Positions 42,903-52,162 of a stretch of DNA of 64,000 nucleotides are shown here, piece after piece. The DNA lies in assembly GCF_048537545.1 (NCBI RefSeq), contig NZ_CP183218.1; one strand, 5' to 3'. Under the pieces are notes generated by a model that worked only from the letters and a program-made list of their open reading frames with translations, was not told the DNA's origin and made no database searches. Positions within the stretch are counted from its first letter, which is position 1; each line of letters begins with the position of its first letter. The position numbers and the translations under genes are program-made. Source of the stretch: Chania fonticola_B. GTDB lineage: Bacteria > Pseudomonadota > Gammaproteobacteria > Enterobacterales > Enterobacteriaceae.

Positions 42903-43568
42903 TTATTCCGGGCGGTTCATCTTGGCTTTCATTGCCGCCAGTTGCTCACTGATGGCATCATCCGCCTGCAGTTCGGCAAACTCCTGATGCAGGCTTTTCT
43001 TTTTGCCAATGCTGACGCTTTCCGCTTCGGCTTCCATATGGTCGATACGGCGCTCAAACTGTTCAAAACGCGCCATCGCCTCATCCAGTTTACCGCTGTC
43101 CAGTTGGCGACGCACATCCCGTGAAGAAGAAGCCGCCTGATGGCGCAGCGTTAATGTCTGCTGCCGTGCGCGGGTTTCGGTCAGCTTGTTTTCCAGCTCG
43201 CCAATTTCACTCTTCATGCGGGCCAGCGTCTCTTCTACGGTAGCCACTTCCTGGCTCAGCGTAGCTAGTAGGTCGGCCACTTTCTGTTTTTCGATCAACG
43301 CCGCACGGGCCAGGTCTTCTTTATCTTTACGCAGCGCCAGTTCGGCTTTGTCCTGCCAGTCATTGATCTGGTTTTCACCCTGCTCAATGCGGCGCAGCAG
43401 CTGTTTTTTCTCCGCCAGGGCACGCGCTGAGGTGGAGCGCACTTCAACCAGCGTGTCTTCCATTTCCTGGATCATCAAACGCACCAGCTTTTGCGGGTCT
43501 TCTGCTTTATCGAGCAGAGTATTGATGTTGGCGTTCACGATGTCGGCAAAACGAGAAAAGATACCCAT
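42903..43568 (-). CDS. pspA: Phage shock protein A
   Basis: A 221-residue, mostly coiled-coil protein of the PspA/Vipp1/ESCRT-III group. It binds PspF and blocks it in unstressed cells. Under membrane damage it forms oligomers on the inner membrane and maintains the proton gradient. N-terminal amphipathic helix MGIFSRFADIVNANINTLLDK. E. coli PspA is 222 residues. First gene of the psp operon, behind a sigma-54 promoter. Confidence 0.97.
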   Translation of the reverse strand: MGIFSRFADIVNANINTLLDKAEDPQKLVRLMIQEMEDTLVEVRSTSARALAEKKQLLRRIEQGENQINDWQDKAELALRKDKEDLARAALIEKQKVADLLATLSQEVATVEETLARMKSEIGELENKLTETRARQQTLTLRHQAASSSRDVRRQLDSGKLDEAMARFEQFERRIDHMEAEAESVSIGKKKSLHQEFAELQADDAISEQLAAMKAKMNRPE

Positions 43569-43640
43569 AATTTACTTCCTCTTGGTTCTGAAGGCGTCTG
43601 AAGCGCCGAGTTAAGTTATACAACTTGCCCAAAGAGTTAA

Positions 43641-43656
43641 TCAAGAAGCGTGCCAA
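43641..43656 (-). promoter_or_regulatory. Sigma-54 promoter of the psp operon
   Basis: On the minus strand TTGGCACG-CTTC-TTGA fits the -24/-12 consensus TTGGCACG-N4-TTGC. The GG doublet is perfect; the -12 doublet is GA in place of GC. It lies 72 bases before the pspA start. PspF should bind farther upstream, between the two divergent genes. Confidence 0.85.
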
Positions 43657-43691
43657 CTTTTATTTCATTGAAATACAAGGATTATTTGTTT

Positions 43692-43719
43692 TTGACTCTC
43701 GCCACGCTTGCTGTAGAGT
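43692..43719 (+). promoter_or_regulatory. Sigma-70 promoter of pspF
   Basis: TTGACT (43692-43697) and TAGAGT (43714-43719) are 16 bases apart, pointing to pspF. It overlaps the area where PspF would bind for pspA, consistent with the known autoregulation of pspF. Confidence 0.6.
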
Positions 43720-43752
43720 GAGTGTTTTCACCAAACATTGGCGAATTTCATC

Positions 43753-44760
43753 ATGAGCGAACCGTTAGAGAACCTGTTGGGCGAGGCCAACGCCTTTGTG
43801 GAGGTGCTGGAGCAAGTTTCACAGTTGGCCAAGCTCAACAAACCGGTGCTGGTGATCGGTGAGCGCGGCACCGGTAAGGAGCTGATCGCCCACCGATTGC
43901 ACTATCTTTCCAACCGTTGGCAAGGACCGTTTATCTCCCTCAACTGTGCTGCGCTGAATGAAAATCTGCTGGACTCGGAGCTGTTTGGCCATGAGGCTGG
44001 CGCGTTTACCGGCGCACAAAAACGTCATCTTGGCCGTTTTGAACGTGCCGATGGCGGCACCCTGTTTCTAGATGAATTGGCAACCGCGCCAATGCTGGTG
44101 CAAGAAAAGCTGCTGCGGGTGATTGAATACGGCCATCTGGAGCGCGTGGGTGGCAGCCAACCGCTGCGGGTGGATGTCCGGCTGGTGTGCGCCACCAATG
44201 ATGATTTGCCCGCGCTGGCCGCCGCCGGTAAATTCCGTGCCGATCTGCTGGACCGCCTGGCGTTCGATGTGGTGCAACTGCCGCCACTGCGCCAACGCCA
44301 GCAAGACATCATGCTGTTGGCCGAGCATTTCGCCATTCAGATGTGCCGCGAGCTGTCACTGCCGTTGTTCCCCGGCTTCAGTGAACATGCACGGGAGACG
44401 CTGCTCGGCTACTCCTGGCCGGGTAACGTGCGTGAGCTGAAAAACGTGGTTGAGCGCTCCGTTTACCGCCATGGTTCAGGCCAGGATGAACTGGATGAGA
44501 TCATCATTAACCCCTTTGCCAAGCGTTCAGCGCCGCTTGATGATGAGGCAACCGCGCCGACCAGTGAGTTACCTGCATTGCCGCTGGATTTTAAAAGCTG
44601 GCAGCATCAACAAGAGAAAACCCTGCTGGAAATGGCATTGAAACAGGGCCGTTTCAATCAGCGCAAAGCCGCCGATTTACTGGGGCTGACCTATCATCAG
44701 CTACGCGGCATGTTGAAAAAGCATGCGCTGCTGCAAGGTAGCGACCCTGAGGGACGTTAA
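43753..44760 (+). CDS. pspF: Phage shock transcriptional activator PspF
   Basis: A 335-residue sigma-54 activator made of an AAA+ domain without a receiver domain and a C-terminal helix-turn-helix (NQRKAADLLGLTYHQLRGMLK). Walker A GERGTGKE, GAFTGA loop in GHEAGAFTGAQ, Walker B LFLDELATA. E. coli PspF is 325 residues. Start at 43753 (MSEPLENLLGEANAF) matches the family. Divergent from pspA. Its end overlaps the convergent LysR gene by 4 bases. Confidence 0.96.
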   Translation: MSEPLENLLGEANAFVEVLEQVSQLAKLNKPVLVIGERGTGKELIAHRLHYLSNRWQGPFISLNCAALNENLLDSELFGHEAGAFTGAQKRHLGRFERADGGTLFLDELATAPMLVQEKLLRVIEYGHLERVGGSQPLRVDVRLVCATNDDLPALAAAGKFRADLLDRLAFDVVQLPPLRQRQQDIMLLAEHFAIQMCRELSLPLFPGFSEHARETLLGYSWPGNVRELKNVVERSVYRHGSGQDELDEIIINPFAKRSAPLDDEATAPTSELPALPLDFKSWQHQQEKTLLEMALKQGRFNQRKAADLLGLTYHQLRGMLKKHALLQGSDPEGR

Positions 44761-45650
44761 ACCGACTGGGCGATCAATTCGCGTAACCATTGATGGGCGG
44801 GATCGCGATGCGAACGCTCATCCCATAGCATTGCCAGCTCATAGCCTGGGATCTCCACTGGTGGCTCGGCAATCTGTACTTCAGGGCTGTCGCGTACCAG
44901 GCGTTCGGGCAGCATCGCCACCAGATCCGTCTTGGCGATCACCGATTTCACAAACAGAAAATGCGGGACGGAAAGCACCACCCGGCGCGAAAGCCCAACC
45001 TGATCCAGCGTGTGATCCGTGATGCCGCTAAATCCCCCGCCGTTTGGCGAAACCACTACGTGCTCCAGTTGGCTAAATTGCGCCAGCGTGGGGCGAGCCA
45101 TCAACGCAGGATGACCGAAGCGGCCCACCAACACATACTTTTCCTTGAATAACACGCGTTGACGCATCCCCGCCGGTGCACTGTCCGGAGTGTGAAAGGC
45201 CAGATCGATCTCCCCCAACTCCGCCTGCCGGGCAATCCTGGTCGGTGCCAGTTCCAACACCGCCAATCGGCTGTTGGGGGCAGCCTGACGAAGCCGTGCC
45301 AATGTGGGTAACAGCACCGTGGATTCGCCATAATCGGATGCGGCAACGCGCCAGGTGATATTCGCGCTGGCCGCCTCAAAAGGGCTGATGGGTGAAACGG
45401 TGTGTTCGAGCACTTCCAACGCTTGCCGCAAAGGTTCACGTAATGCCTCCGCTCTGGCCGTTGGCCGCATTCCTCTTGGGCCAGGTAGCAGCAGCGGATC
45501 GTCGAAAAACGCTCTCAGTTTGGCCAGATGAGCACTTACCGAAGGTTGCGACAGCGACAACCGCTGCGCCGCGCGCGTAACATTCAATTCCATCAGCAAC
45601 ACATCCAACGTCACCAATAGATTGAGATCCAGTCTGCCGAAATTACCCAT
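44757..45650 (-). CDS. LysR-family transcriptional regulator
   Basis: A 297-residue LysR regulator: N-terminal winged helix (LNVTRAAQRLSLSQPSVSAHLAKLR) and a periplasmic-binding-type effector domain. The start at 45650 (MGNFGRLDLNLLVTL) is preferred over ones six residues upstream. It is divergent from a quinone-reductase gene with 85 bases between, and most likely regulates it. The effector is unknown but is probably a quinone or other electrophile. Confidence 0.9.
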   Translation of the reverse strand: MGNFGRLDLNLLVTLDVLLMELNVTRAAQRLSLSQPSVSAHLAKLRAFFDDPLLLPGPRGMRPTARAEALREPLRQALEVLEHTVSPISPFEAASANITWRVAASDYGESTVLLPTLARLRQAAPNSRLAVLELAPTRIARQAELGEIDLAFHTPDSAPAGMRQRVLFKEKYVLVGRFGHPALMARPTLAQFSQLEHVVVSPNGGGFSGITDHTLDQVGLSRRVVLSVPHFLFVKSVIAKTDLVAMLPERLVRDSPEVQIAEPPVEIPGYELAMLWDERSHRDPAHQWLRELIAQSV

Positions 45651-45735
45651 ACAAATACCTGTCATCATCTAAATTAATTTTAACTATACCTGGCGCTAAC
45701 CTACTCTGTTGCTCTCTTTACAGCAATGGAACTTA

Positions 45736-46515
45736 ATGATGAATATTCTGCTGGTCTACGCTCACCCGGAAGCTCAATCGCTTAATGGCTCACTAAAAAA
45801 CTTTGCGGTCAAACATCTGCAGGACGCTGGGCATCAGGTACAGGTTTCCGATCTGTACGCCATGAAATGGAAAGCTTCTTTGGATGGCGAAGACCGTACG
45901 GATCGGGATAGCGCTGCCCGGTTTAATCCGGCGATGGATTCCCGGATCGCTCTGGAGCAAGGAACGCAAAGCGCAGATATTGCGTTGGAACAGGAGAAGT
46001 TACTCTGGGCGGATACAGTGATCCTCCAGTTTCCGCTGTGGTGGTTCTCCATGCCAGCCATCCTCAAGGGTTGGGTAGAACGCGTGTATGCCTATGGCTT
46101 CGCGTACGGCGTTGGCGAGCATTCCGATACGCATTGGGGAGATCGTTATGGCGAAGGTACGCTGGCAGGGAAACGGGCTATGCTGCTGGTCACTGCGGGC
46201 GGTTGGGAGTCTCATTACAGCCCACGCGGTATCAACGGCCCGATAGCGGATATTCTGTTCCCGATTCACCATGGCATTCTGTATTACCCCGGCTTTGACG
46301 TGCTGCCACCGTTTGTGGCGTACCGTACCGATCGCTTCGACGAGGCGAAATTTCCTGAGCTTTGTGCGGCGCTGGGGGAACGACTGGATACGCTGGCAAG
46401 CACCGAGCCTTTGCCATTCCGTAAGCAAAACTTTGGCGATTATGCGATCCCACAGTTAACGCTGCGAGAAGACATTGCCCCTGGCCGCGCCGGTTTTGCC
46501 GTTCACCTGAAATAG
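45736..46515 (+). CDS. NAD(P)H:quinone oxidoreductase (flavodoxin-like, KefF/MdaB superfamily)
   Basis: A 259-residue flavoenzyme with the flavodoxin-like fold: LLVYAHPEAQSLNGSLK for FMN/FAD phosphate, DTVILQFPLWWFSMPAILKGWVERVY as the central family motif, and LLVTAGGWESHYSPRG. It should reduce quinones by two electrons in the cytoplasm. It is longer than MdaB (193) and closer in length to mammalian NQO1-like members. The ATG at 45736 has GGA upstream. Its divergent LysR neighbour is the likely regulator. The sRNA gene ryhB ends just past its stop, on the other strand. Confidence 0.9.
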   Translation: MMNILLVYAHPEAQSLNGSLKNFAVKHLQDAGHQVQVSDLYAMKWKASLDGEDRTDRDSAARFNPAMDSRIALEQGTQSADIALEQEKLLWADTVILQFPLWWFSMPAILKGWVERVYAYGFAYGVGEHSDTHWGDRYGEGTLAGKRAMLLVTAGGWESHYSPRGINGPIADILFPIHHGILYYPGFDVLPPFVAYRTDRFDEAKFPELCAALGERLDTLASTEPLPFRKQNFGDYAIPQLTLREDIAPGRAGFAVHLK

Positions 46516-46519
46516 AGGC

Positions 46520-46624
46520 AAAAAAAAGCCAGCACCCAAGCTGGCTAAGTAAACACTGGAAGCAATGTGAGCAATGTCGTGCCTTCCACAAAGGGCCACA
46601 AGGTGTGGCCTTCCGTGAACCGCC
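46520..46624 (-). ncRNA. ryhB: RyhB-type iron-responsive small RNA
   Basis: About 105 bases; the 5' end is placed by analogy and uncertain by a few bases. The core GCACGACATTGCTCACATTG followed by CTTCCAGTGTTTACTTAGCCAGC is nearly identical to E. coli RyhB, including its seed region for pairing with mRNAs of iron-using proteins. The 5' part forms its own stem (GGCCACA/TGTGGCC). The 3' end is an intrinsic terminator, AGCCAGC-loop-GCTGGCT with seven T (46520-46546). A Fur box covers the promoter. RyhB works with Hfq to destabilise mRNAs such as sodB and sdh when iron is scarce. In E. coli it lies elsewhere (yhhX-yhhY); here it lies before sapA on the opposite strand. Confidence 0.92.
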
Positions 46625-46631
46625 AAATGAT

Positions 46632-46650
46632 GATAATAGTTCTCAGTATC
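46632..46650 (-). promoter_or_regulatory. Fur box over the ryhB promoter
   Basis: GATACTGAGAACTATTATC on the minus strand matches the 19-base Fur consensus GATAATGATAATCATTATC at 15 positions. The -10-like TATTAT (46633-46638) lies inside it, as in E. coli ryhB, so Fur with iron would block transcription. Confidence 0.85.
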
Positions 46651-46864
46651 ATCTGTAAAGCACTTTGTTGAGAATTTTTCTCATTACCACACTAAGCTTG
46701 GGTAATTATCCACCAGCACGGATTTCGGACGGAGGCCGACACGCCAGAAAACAGCGGCAAGCTTAACCAAACCGCCGAAATTTCAGCCATTTTGCTCAAG
46801 GAATTGGGCTGTTGGTCAGAGTGCGATACACTAACGTTATTGCTTAATAACCCATGAAGCGTCT

Positions 46865-48517
46865 ATGCGTGGTTTACCTCTTTGGATAATGTCGCTCGGC
46901 TGCCTGGCAACGTCTGCCCTGGCCGCGACACCGGCTGTGCCCAGCGCAGCACCACCGCCAGCAGACATCCGCCAGAGCGGCTTTGTCTATTGCGTCAGCG
47001 GCATTCTGAACACCTTCAATCCGCAGATGGCCAGCAGCGGTCTGACGGTCGATACCCTGGCTGCCCAGCTTTACGATCGGCTGCTGGACGTCGACCCCTA
47101 CACTTACCGCCTGATCCCGGAATTGGCAGAAAGCTGGGAAGTGCTGGACAACGGTGCCACCTACCGCTTCCACCTGCGCCGGGATGTGCCTTTCCAGACC
47201 ACCTCCTGGTTCAAGCCCACGCGCAAAATGAACGCCGACGATGTGGTATTCAGTTTTCAGCGGGTGTTTGATCAGAAGCATCCGTTCCACAATGTCAACG
47301 GCGGTGAATACCCATACTTCGACAGTTTGCAGTTTGCCGACTCCGTGCAAAGCGTGAAAAAGCTGGACCCATACACCGTCGAGTTCCGCTTGCAGGCGCC
47401 GGATGCGTCCTTCCTGTGGCATCTGGCGACCCATTATGCACCGGTGCTATCGGCAGAATATGCCGACAACCTGACGCTGGATGGCACCCAGGAAATGATC
47501 GATCGTGAACCGGTCGGCACCGGCCCATTCTTGTTGAACGAATACCGTTCCGGGCAATATATTCGTCTGGCACGTAATGACGTTTACTGGAAAGGGAAAC
47601 CGCGCATGCCGCAGGTGGTGATCGACATGGGGGCCGGGGGTACGGGCCGCCTGTCTAAATTGCTGACCGGCGAGTGCGATGTGCTGGCCTACCCCGCCGC
47701 CAGCCAGCTTTCGATCCTGCGCGACGATCCGCGTTTACGCCTGACGCTGCGCCCTGGGATGAATATCGCCTATCTGGCCTTCAACACCCGCAAGCCACCG
47801 CTGGATGACCTGAAGGTGCGCCAGGCCATTGCGTTGGCCATTAATAACCAGCGCCTGATGCAATCGATCTATTACGGCACGGCAGAGACCGCCGCCTCGA
47901 TCCTGCCACGCGCCTCCTGGGCCTATGATAATGATGCCCACGTCACCGAATACGATCCGGCCAAGGCACGAGAAATGCTGCGTGAAGCCGGTGTGGGGCC
48001 ATTGGATCTGAAGCTCTGGGTGCCAACCGCATCGCAATCCTATAACCCCAGCCCGTTGAAAACGGCGGAACTGCTACAGGCGGATTTGGCTCAGGTCGGC
48101 ATTAATGTCACCATCGTGCCGGTAGAAGGCCGCTTCCAGGAAGCCCGGCTGATGGAAATGAACCACGATCTGACGCTCACCGGCTGGTCAACCGACAGTA
48201 ACGATCCGGACAGCTTCTTCCGTCCGCTGCTGAGCTGTGCGGCAATCCGTTCGCAAACCAACTATGCTCACTGGTGTGATCCCGCTTTTGATGAACAGTT
48301 GCAGGACGCTTTGTTGTCACAGCAGTTATCACAGCGTATCGAGCATTATCAGCAGGCGCAGAAGATCCTCGAACAGCAGTTGCCGGTATTGCCGCTGGCC
48401 TCCTCTTTGCGTTTGCAGGCCTACCGTTATGATATTAAAGGACTGGTGTTGAGCCCGTTCGGCAACTCATCATTTGCCGGGGTATACCGTGAACCGGCGG
48501 AGGCCGCGAAAAAGTGA
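46865..48517 (+). CDS. sapA: Peptide ABC transporter periplasmic binding protein SapA
   Basis: A 550-residue solute-binding protein of the OppA/DppA family with signal peptide (cleavage near residue 20, TSALA) and the family region LIPELAESWEVLDNGATYRFHLRRDVPF. SapA is the binding protein of the Sap system, linked to resistance against antimicrobial peptides and, in some species, haem uptake. First gene of sapABCDF. The upstream region holds ryhB on the other strand. Confidence 0.94.
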   Translation: MRGLPLWIMSLGCLATSALAATPAVPSAAPPPADIRQSGFVYCVSGILNTFNPQMASSGLTVDTLAAQLYDRLLDVDPYTYRLIPELAESWEVLDNGATYRFHLRRDVPFQTTSWFKPTRKMNADDVVFSFQRVFDQKHPFHNVNGGEYPYFDSLQFADSVQSVKKLDPYTVEFRLQAPDASFLWHLATHYAPVLSAEYADNLTLDGTQEMIDREPVGTGPFLLNEYRSGQYIRLARNDVYWKGKPRMPQVVIDMGAGGTGRLSKLLTGECDVLAYPAASQLSILRDDPRLRLTLRPGMNIAYLAFNTRKPPLDDLKVRQAIALAINNQRLMQSIYYGTAETAASILPRASWAYDNDAHVTEYDPAKAREMLREAGVGPLDLKLWVPTASQSYNPSPLKTAELLQADLAQVGINVTIVPVEGRFQEARLMEMNHDLTLTGWSTDSNDPDSFFRPLLSCAAIRSQTNYAHWCDPAFDEQLQDALLSQQLSQRIEHYQQAQKILEQQLPVLPLASSLRLQAYRYDIKGLVLSPFGNSSFAGVYREPAEAAKK

Positions 48518-49479
48518 TTATCTTTACCTTACGCCGCATCCTGTTGCTGCTGATCACGCTGTTCTTCCTGACGCTGGTCAGCTTCAGCCTGAGCTACTTT
48601 ACCCCGCGCGCGCCGTTAAACGGTGCCGCCTTGCTGGATGCCTACCAGTTCTATTTCGTCAGCCTGCTGCACTGGGACTTTGGCGTTTCCAGCATCAATG
48701 GCCAGGCGATCAGCGAACAGCTGCGCGAAGTGTTCCCGGCCACCATGGAACTGTGCATTTTAGCCTTTACGCTGGCCCTGTTTATCGGCATTCCGCTGGG
48801 CATTATTGCCGGTGTGATGCGCGGCAAGTGGCAGGATACCGCCATCAGTACCTTTGCCCTGCTGGGCTTTTCCATTCCGGTGTTCTGGCTGGCACTGCTG
48901 CTGATGCTCTATTTTTCACTGCATCTTGGCTGGCTGCCGGTGTCGGGCCGTTTCGATCTGCTGTATCAGGTCAAGCAGGTCACGGGTCTGGCGTTGGTTG
49001 ACGCCTGGTTGTCTGACTCGCCTTATCGCAATGAGATGATTGCCAGTGCGCTGCGCCATATGGTGCTGCCGATTGCCGCTCTGGCGGTGGCCCCAATCAC
49101 CGAGGTGATCCGCTTGATGCGCATCAGCACCGACGATGTCCTCAGCCAGAACTACATCAAGGCTGCCGCAACCCGTGGCCTGTCACGCTTTACCATTATC
49201 CGCCGTCACGTATTGCACAACGCGTTACCGCCGATCATCCCAAAACTCGGTCTGCAATTTTCGACCATGCTCACTCTGGCCATGATCACCGAGGTGGTGT
49301 TCAGTTGGCCAGGGCTGGGGCGCTGGCTGATTAACGCCATCCGCCAACAGGACTACGCGGCCATCTCCGCAGGGGTGATGGTGATCGGCACGCTGGTGAT
49401 CACCATTAACGTGCTGGCCGACATTCTGGGCGCGGCGACCAACCCGCTGAAACATAAGGAATGGTATGCCCTTCGATAA
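48514..49479 (+). CDS. sapB: Sap permease SapB
   Basis: A 321-residue inner-membrane permease, first of the pair, with about six membrane segments and the permease motif EVIRLMRISTDDVLSQNYIKAAATRGLS. The start is GTG at 48514, overlapping the sapA stop by 4 bases (GTGA). Length equals E. coli SapB. In E. coli SapBCDF also exports putrescine. Confidence 0.95.
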   Translation: MIIFTLRRILLLLITLFFLTLVSFSLSYFTPRAPLNGAALLDAYQFYFVSLLHWDFGVSSINGQAISEQLREVFPATMELCILAFTLALFIGIPLGIIAGVMRGKWQDTAISTFALLGFSIPVFWLALLLMLYFSLHLGWLPVSGRFDLLYQVKQVTGLALVDAWLSDSPYRNEMIASALRHMVLPIAALAVAPITEVIRLMRISTDDVLSQNYIKAAATRGLSRFTIIRRHVLHNALPPIIPKLGLQFSTMLTLAMITEVVFSWPGLGRWLINAIRQQDYAAISAGVMVIGTLVITINVLADILGAATNPLKHKEWYALR

Positions 49480-50356
49480 CGTATACCGCGAAAAGAAAAT
49501 GCCTAGTCCGCTGCTCTATACCTGGCGGATTTTCTACGGCGACACTTTGGCGATGATTGGTTTTTATGGGGTGCTAGGCCTGCTGTTTCTCTCCCTGTTC
49601 GGCAGCCTGCTGGCACCTTATGCCCTCGATCAGCAGTTCCTGGGATATCAGTTGCTACCGCCGTCCTGGTCACGCTACGGTAACGTGTCGTTCTTCCTGG
49701 GCACCGACGATCTGGGCCGCGATATCCTCAGCCGCTTGCTGACCGGCGCCGCCGCTACCTATGGTTCGGCACTGATTGTGACCATTGCCGCCGCCATCTG
49801 TGGCGTGATCCTTGGCGTGTTTGCGGGGGTCACCCGTGGCCTGCTGTCTGCGATGCTCAACCATATTCTCGATACCCTGCTTTCCATCCCGTCACTGCTG
49901 CTGGCGATTATCGTGGTGGCCTTCCTCGGGCCGAAGCTGGAGCACGCCATGCTTGCCGTTTGGCTCGCACTGTTGCCACGGATGGTGCGTACCATCTACA
50001 GCGCAGTGCACGATGAGCTGGAAAAAGAGTACGTGGTCGCAGCCCGTCTGGATGGCGCTTCGACGATGCAGATCCTGTGGTACGCCGTGGTGCCGAACAT
50101 TGCCGCCGTACTGATCACTGAATTCACCCGCGCGTTGTCGATGGCCATTCTCGATATCGCGGCGTTGGGCTTCCTCGATCTGGGGGCGCAGTTGCCTTCC
50201 CCGGAATGGGGAGCCATGTTAGGCGACTCGTTGGAGTTGGTCTATGTGGCACCTTGGACCGTGATGCTGCCCGGTGCGGCTATTCTGATCAGCGTATTGC
50301 TGGTTAACCTGTTGGGCGACGGAATACGCCGCGCGATCAATGCGGGAGTGGAATAA
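49466..50356 (+). CDS. sapC: Sap permease SapC
   Basis: A 296-residue permease, the same length as E. coli SapC, with the N-terminal region typical of OppC-type partners (FLGTDDLGRDILSRLLTGA) and the motif EKEYVVAARLDGAS. It overlaps sapB by 14 bases. Confidence 0.95.
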   Translation: MPFDNVYREKKMPSPLLYTWRIFYGDTLAMIGFYGVLGLLFLSLFGSLLAPYALDQQFLGYQLLPPSWSRYGNVSFFLGTDDLGRDILSRLLTGAAATYGSALIVTIAAAICGVILGVFAGVTRGLLSAMLNHILDTLLSIPSLLLAIIVVAFLGPKLEHAMLAVWLALLPRMVRTIYSAVHDELEKEYVVAARLDGASTMQILWYAVVPNIAAVLITEFTRALSMAILDIAALGFLDLGAQLPSPEWGAMLGDSLELVYVAPWTVMLPGAAILISVLLVNLLGDGIRRAINAGVE

Positions 50357-51348
50357 TGCCGTTACTCGATATCCGCAATCTGACGATTGAATTTATGACC
50401 GCCGAAGGGCCGGTGAAGGCCGTCGATCGCGTCAGCATGACGCTGACCGAAGGTGAGGTGCGCGGCCTGGTAGGCGAATCCGGCTCAGGAAAAAGCCTGA
50501 TTGCCAAAGCCATCTGCGGCGTGACCAAAGATAACTGGCGTGTTACCGCCGACCGCTTCCGCTTTGACGACATCGACCTGTTGCAGCTCAGCCCGCGCGA
50601 ACGGCGCAAACTGGTGGGCCACAACGTTTCGATGATCTTCCAGGAGCCGCAATCCTGTCTTGATCCTTCCGAAAGTATTGGCCGCCAGTTGGCCCAGGCC
50701 ATTCCCGGCTGGACTTACAAGGGCCGTTGGTGGCAGCGCTTTAACTGGCGCAAGCGGCGGGCGATTGAGCTGTTGCACCGCGTCGGTATCAAGGATCACC
50801 TCGATATCATGGGCAGCTTCCCTTACGAACTCACCGAAGGGGAATGCCAGAAAGTGATGATCGCCATTGCGTTGGCCAATCAGCCAAGATTACTGATTGC
50901 CGATGAGCCAACCAACGCCATGGAACCCACCACGCAGGCGCAGATCTTCCGCCTGCTGGCGCGCCTGAACCAAAACAACAACACCACCATCCTGCTGATC
51001 AGCCACGATTTGCAGATGATGAGCAAATGGGCTGACAGGGTTAACGTGCTGTACTGCGGCCAGACGGTGGAGAGTGCGCAATGTGAAGACTTGCTTGCCG
51101 CTCCTCATCATCCTTATACCCAGGCGCTGATCCGCGCCATGCCGGACTTTGGCCGTTCACTGCCACATAAGAGCCGTCTGAATACGCTGCCGGGAGCGAT
51201 CCCCTCATTGGAGCATCTGCCGATCGGTTGCCGCCTGGGGCCACGCTGCCCGTATGCGCAAAAGCAATGTATTGAAACCCCACGCCTGCGCCCGGTGAAG
51301 AATCATCTGTTCGCCTGCCACTTCCCGCTGAACATGGAGGAGCAATAA
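50356..51348 (+). CDS. sapD: Sap ATP-binding protein SapD
   Basis: A 330-residue ABC ATPase: Walker A GESGSGKS, Walker B LLIADEPTNAM, and a C-terminal oligopeptide-type extension with a CRLGPRCPYAQKQC cluster. The ABC signature reads LTEGECQK instead of LSGGQ, a feature that E. coli SapD shares. In E. coli SapD also supports K+ uptake by TrkH/TrkG. Its ATG shares one base with the sapC stop. Confidence 0.95.
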   Translation: MPLLDIRNLTIEFMTAEGPVKAVDRVSMTLTEGEVRGLVGESGSGKSLIAKAICGVTKDNWRVTADRFRFDDIDLLQLSPRERRKLVGHNVSMIFQEPQSCLDPSESIGRQLAQAIPGWTYKGRWWQRFNWRKRRAIELLHRVGIKDHLDIMGSFPYELTEGECQKVMIAIALANQPRLLIADEPTNAMEPTTQAQIFRLLARLNQNNNTTILLISHDLQMMSKWADRVNVLYCGQTVESAQCEDLLAAPHHPYTQALIRAMPDFGRSLPHKSRLNTLPGAIPSLEHLPIGCRLGPRCPYAQKQCIETPRLRPVKNHLFACHFPLNMEEQ

Positions 51349-51349
51349 C

Positions 51350-52162
51350 ATGGAAACGCTGTTGGAAGTGCGCAACCTGACCAAAACCTACCGCTATCGT
51401 ACCGGGCTGTTCCGCCGCCAGCATGTGGAAGCGGTCAAGTCAGTCAGTTTTACCCTGCGTGAAGGCCAGACGCTGGCGATCATCGGTGAGAACGGCTCGG
51501 GTAAGTCAACTCTGGCGAAGATGCTTTCCGGCATGGTGGAACCCTCTTCGGGTGAAGTGCTGATCGACGACCATGCGTTGGCCTATGGCGATTATCGCTA
51601 CCGCAGCCAGCGCATTCGTATGATTTTCCAGGATCCGAGCACCTCGCTCAACCCACGCCAGCGCATCGGTCAGTTGCTTGATGCTCCGCTACGTTTGAAT
51701 ACCGATCTGGAAGCCGCAGAACGCGAGGTGCGGATCAACCAGACCCTGCGCCAGGTGGGGATGCTGCCGGACCATGCTTATTATTATCCGCACATGCTCG
51801 CCTCCGGGCAGAAACAGCGCGTGGCGCTGGCGCGGGCGTTGATCCTGCAACCCAAGGTGATTGTTGCCGACGAGGCGCTGGCTTCGCTGGATATGTCGAT
51901 GCGTTCGCAGATCATCAACCTGATGCTGGAGCTCCAGGAAAAGCACGGTATCGCCTATATTTATGTGACGCAGCATCTGGGGATGATGAAGCATATCAGC
52001 GACCAGGTGATGGTGATGCATGAAGGGGAAATCGTGGAGCGTGGCAGCACCGCCGAAGTGCTGGCCGCACCGCTGCACGACCTCACCAAGCGGCTGATTG
52101 CCAGCCACTTTGGCGAAGCGCTCACTGCCGATGCCTGGCGACGTGACGGCGGCAGGTTTTAA
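51350..52162 (+). CDS. sapF: Sap ATP-binding protein SapF
   Basis: A 270-residue ABC ATPase, partner of SapD: Walker A GENGSGKS, degenerate signature LASGQKQRVALARAL, Walker B VIVADEALASLD and H-loop VTQHLG. E. coli SapF is 268 residues. Last gene of the operon, followed by two hairpins. Confidence 0.95.
   Translation: METLLEVRNLTKTYRYRTGLFRRQHVEAVKSVSFTLREGQTLAIIGENGSGKSTLAKMLSGMVEPSSGEVLIDDHALAYGDYRYRSQRIRMIFQDPSTSLNPRQRIGQLLDAPLRLNTDLEAAEREVRINQTLRQVGMLPDHAYYYPHMLASGQKQRVALARALILQPKVIVADEALASLDMSMRSQIINLMLELQEKHGIAYIYVTQHLGMMKHISDQVMVMHEGEIVERGSTAEVLAAPLHDLTKRLIASHFGEALTADAWRRDGGRF

Noticed and set aside
44757..44760. Overlapping ends of pspF and the LysR gene as a sign of truncation
   Set aside because: Both proteins have full-length C-termini; a 4-base convergent overlap is common.
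46232..46591. A 119-codon minus-strand ORF covering the ryhB terminator and the 3' end of the quinone reductase gene
   Set aside because: It reads through the RyhB core and terminator and through a conserved coding region in antisense. The RNA gene explains the conservation better.
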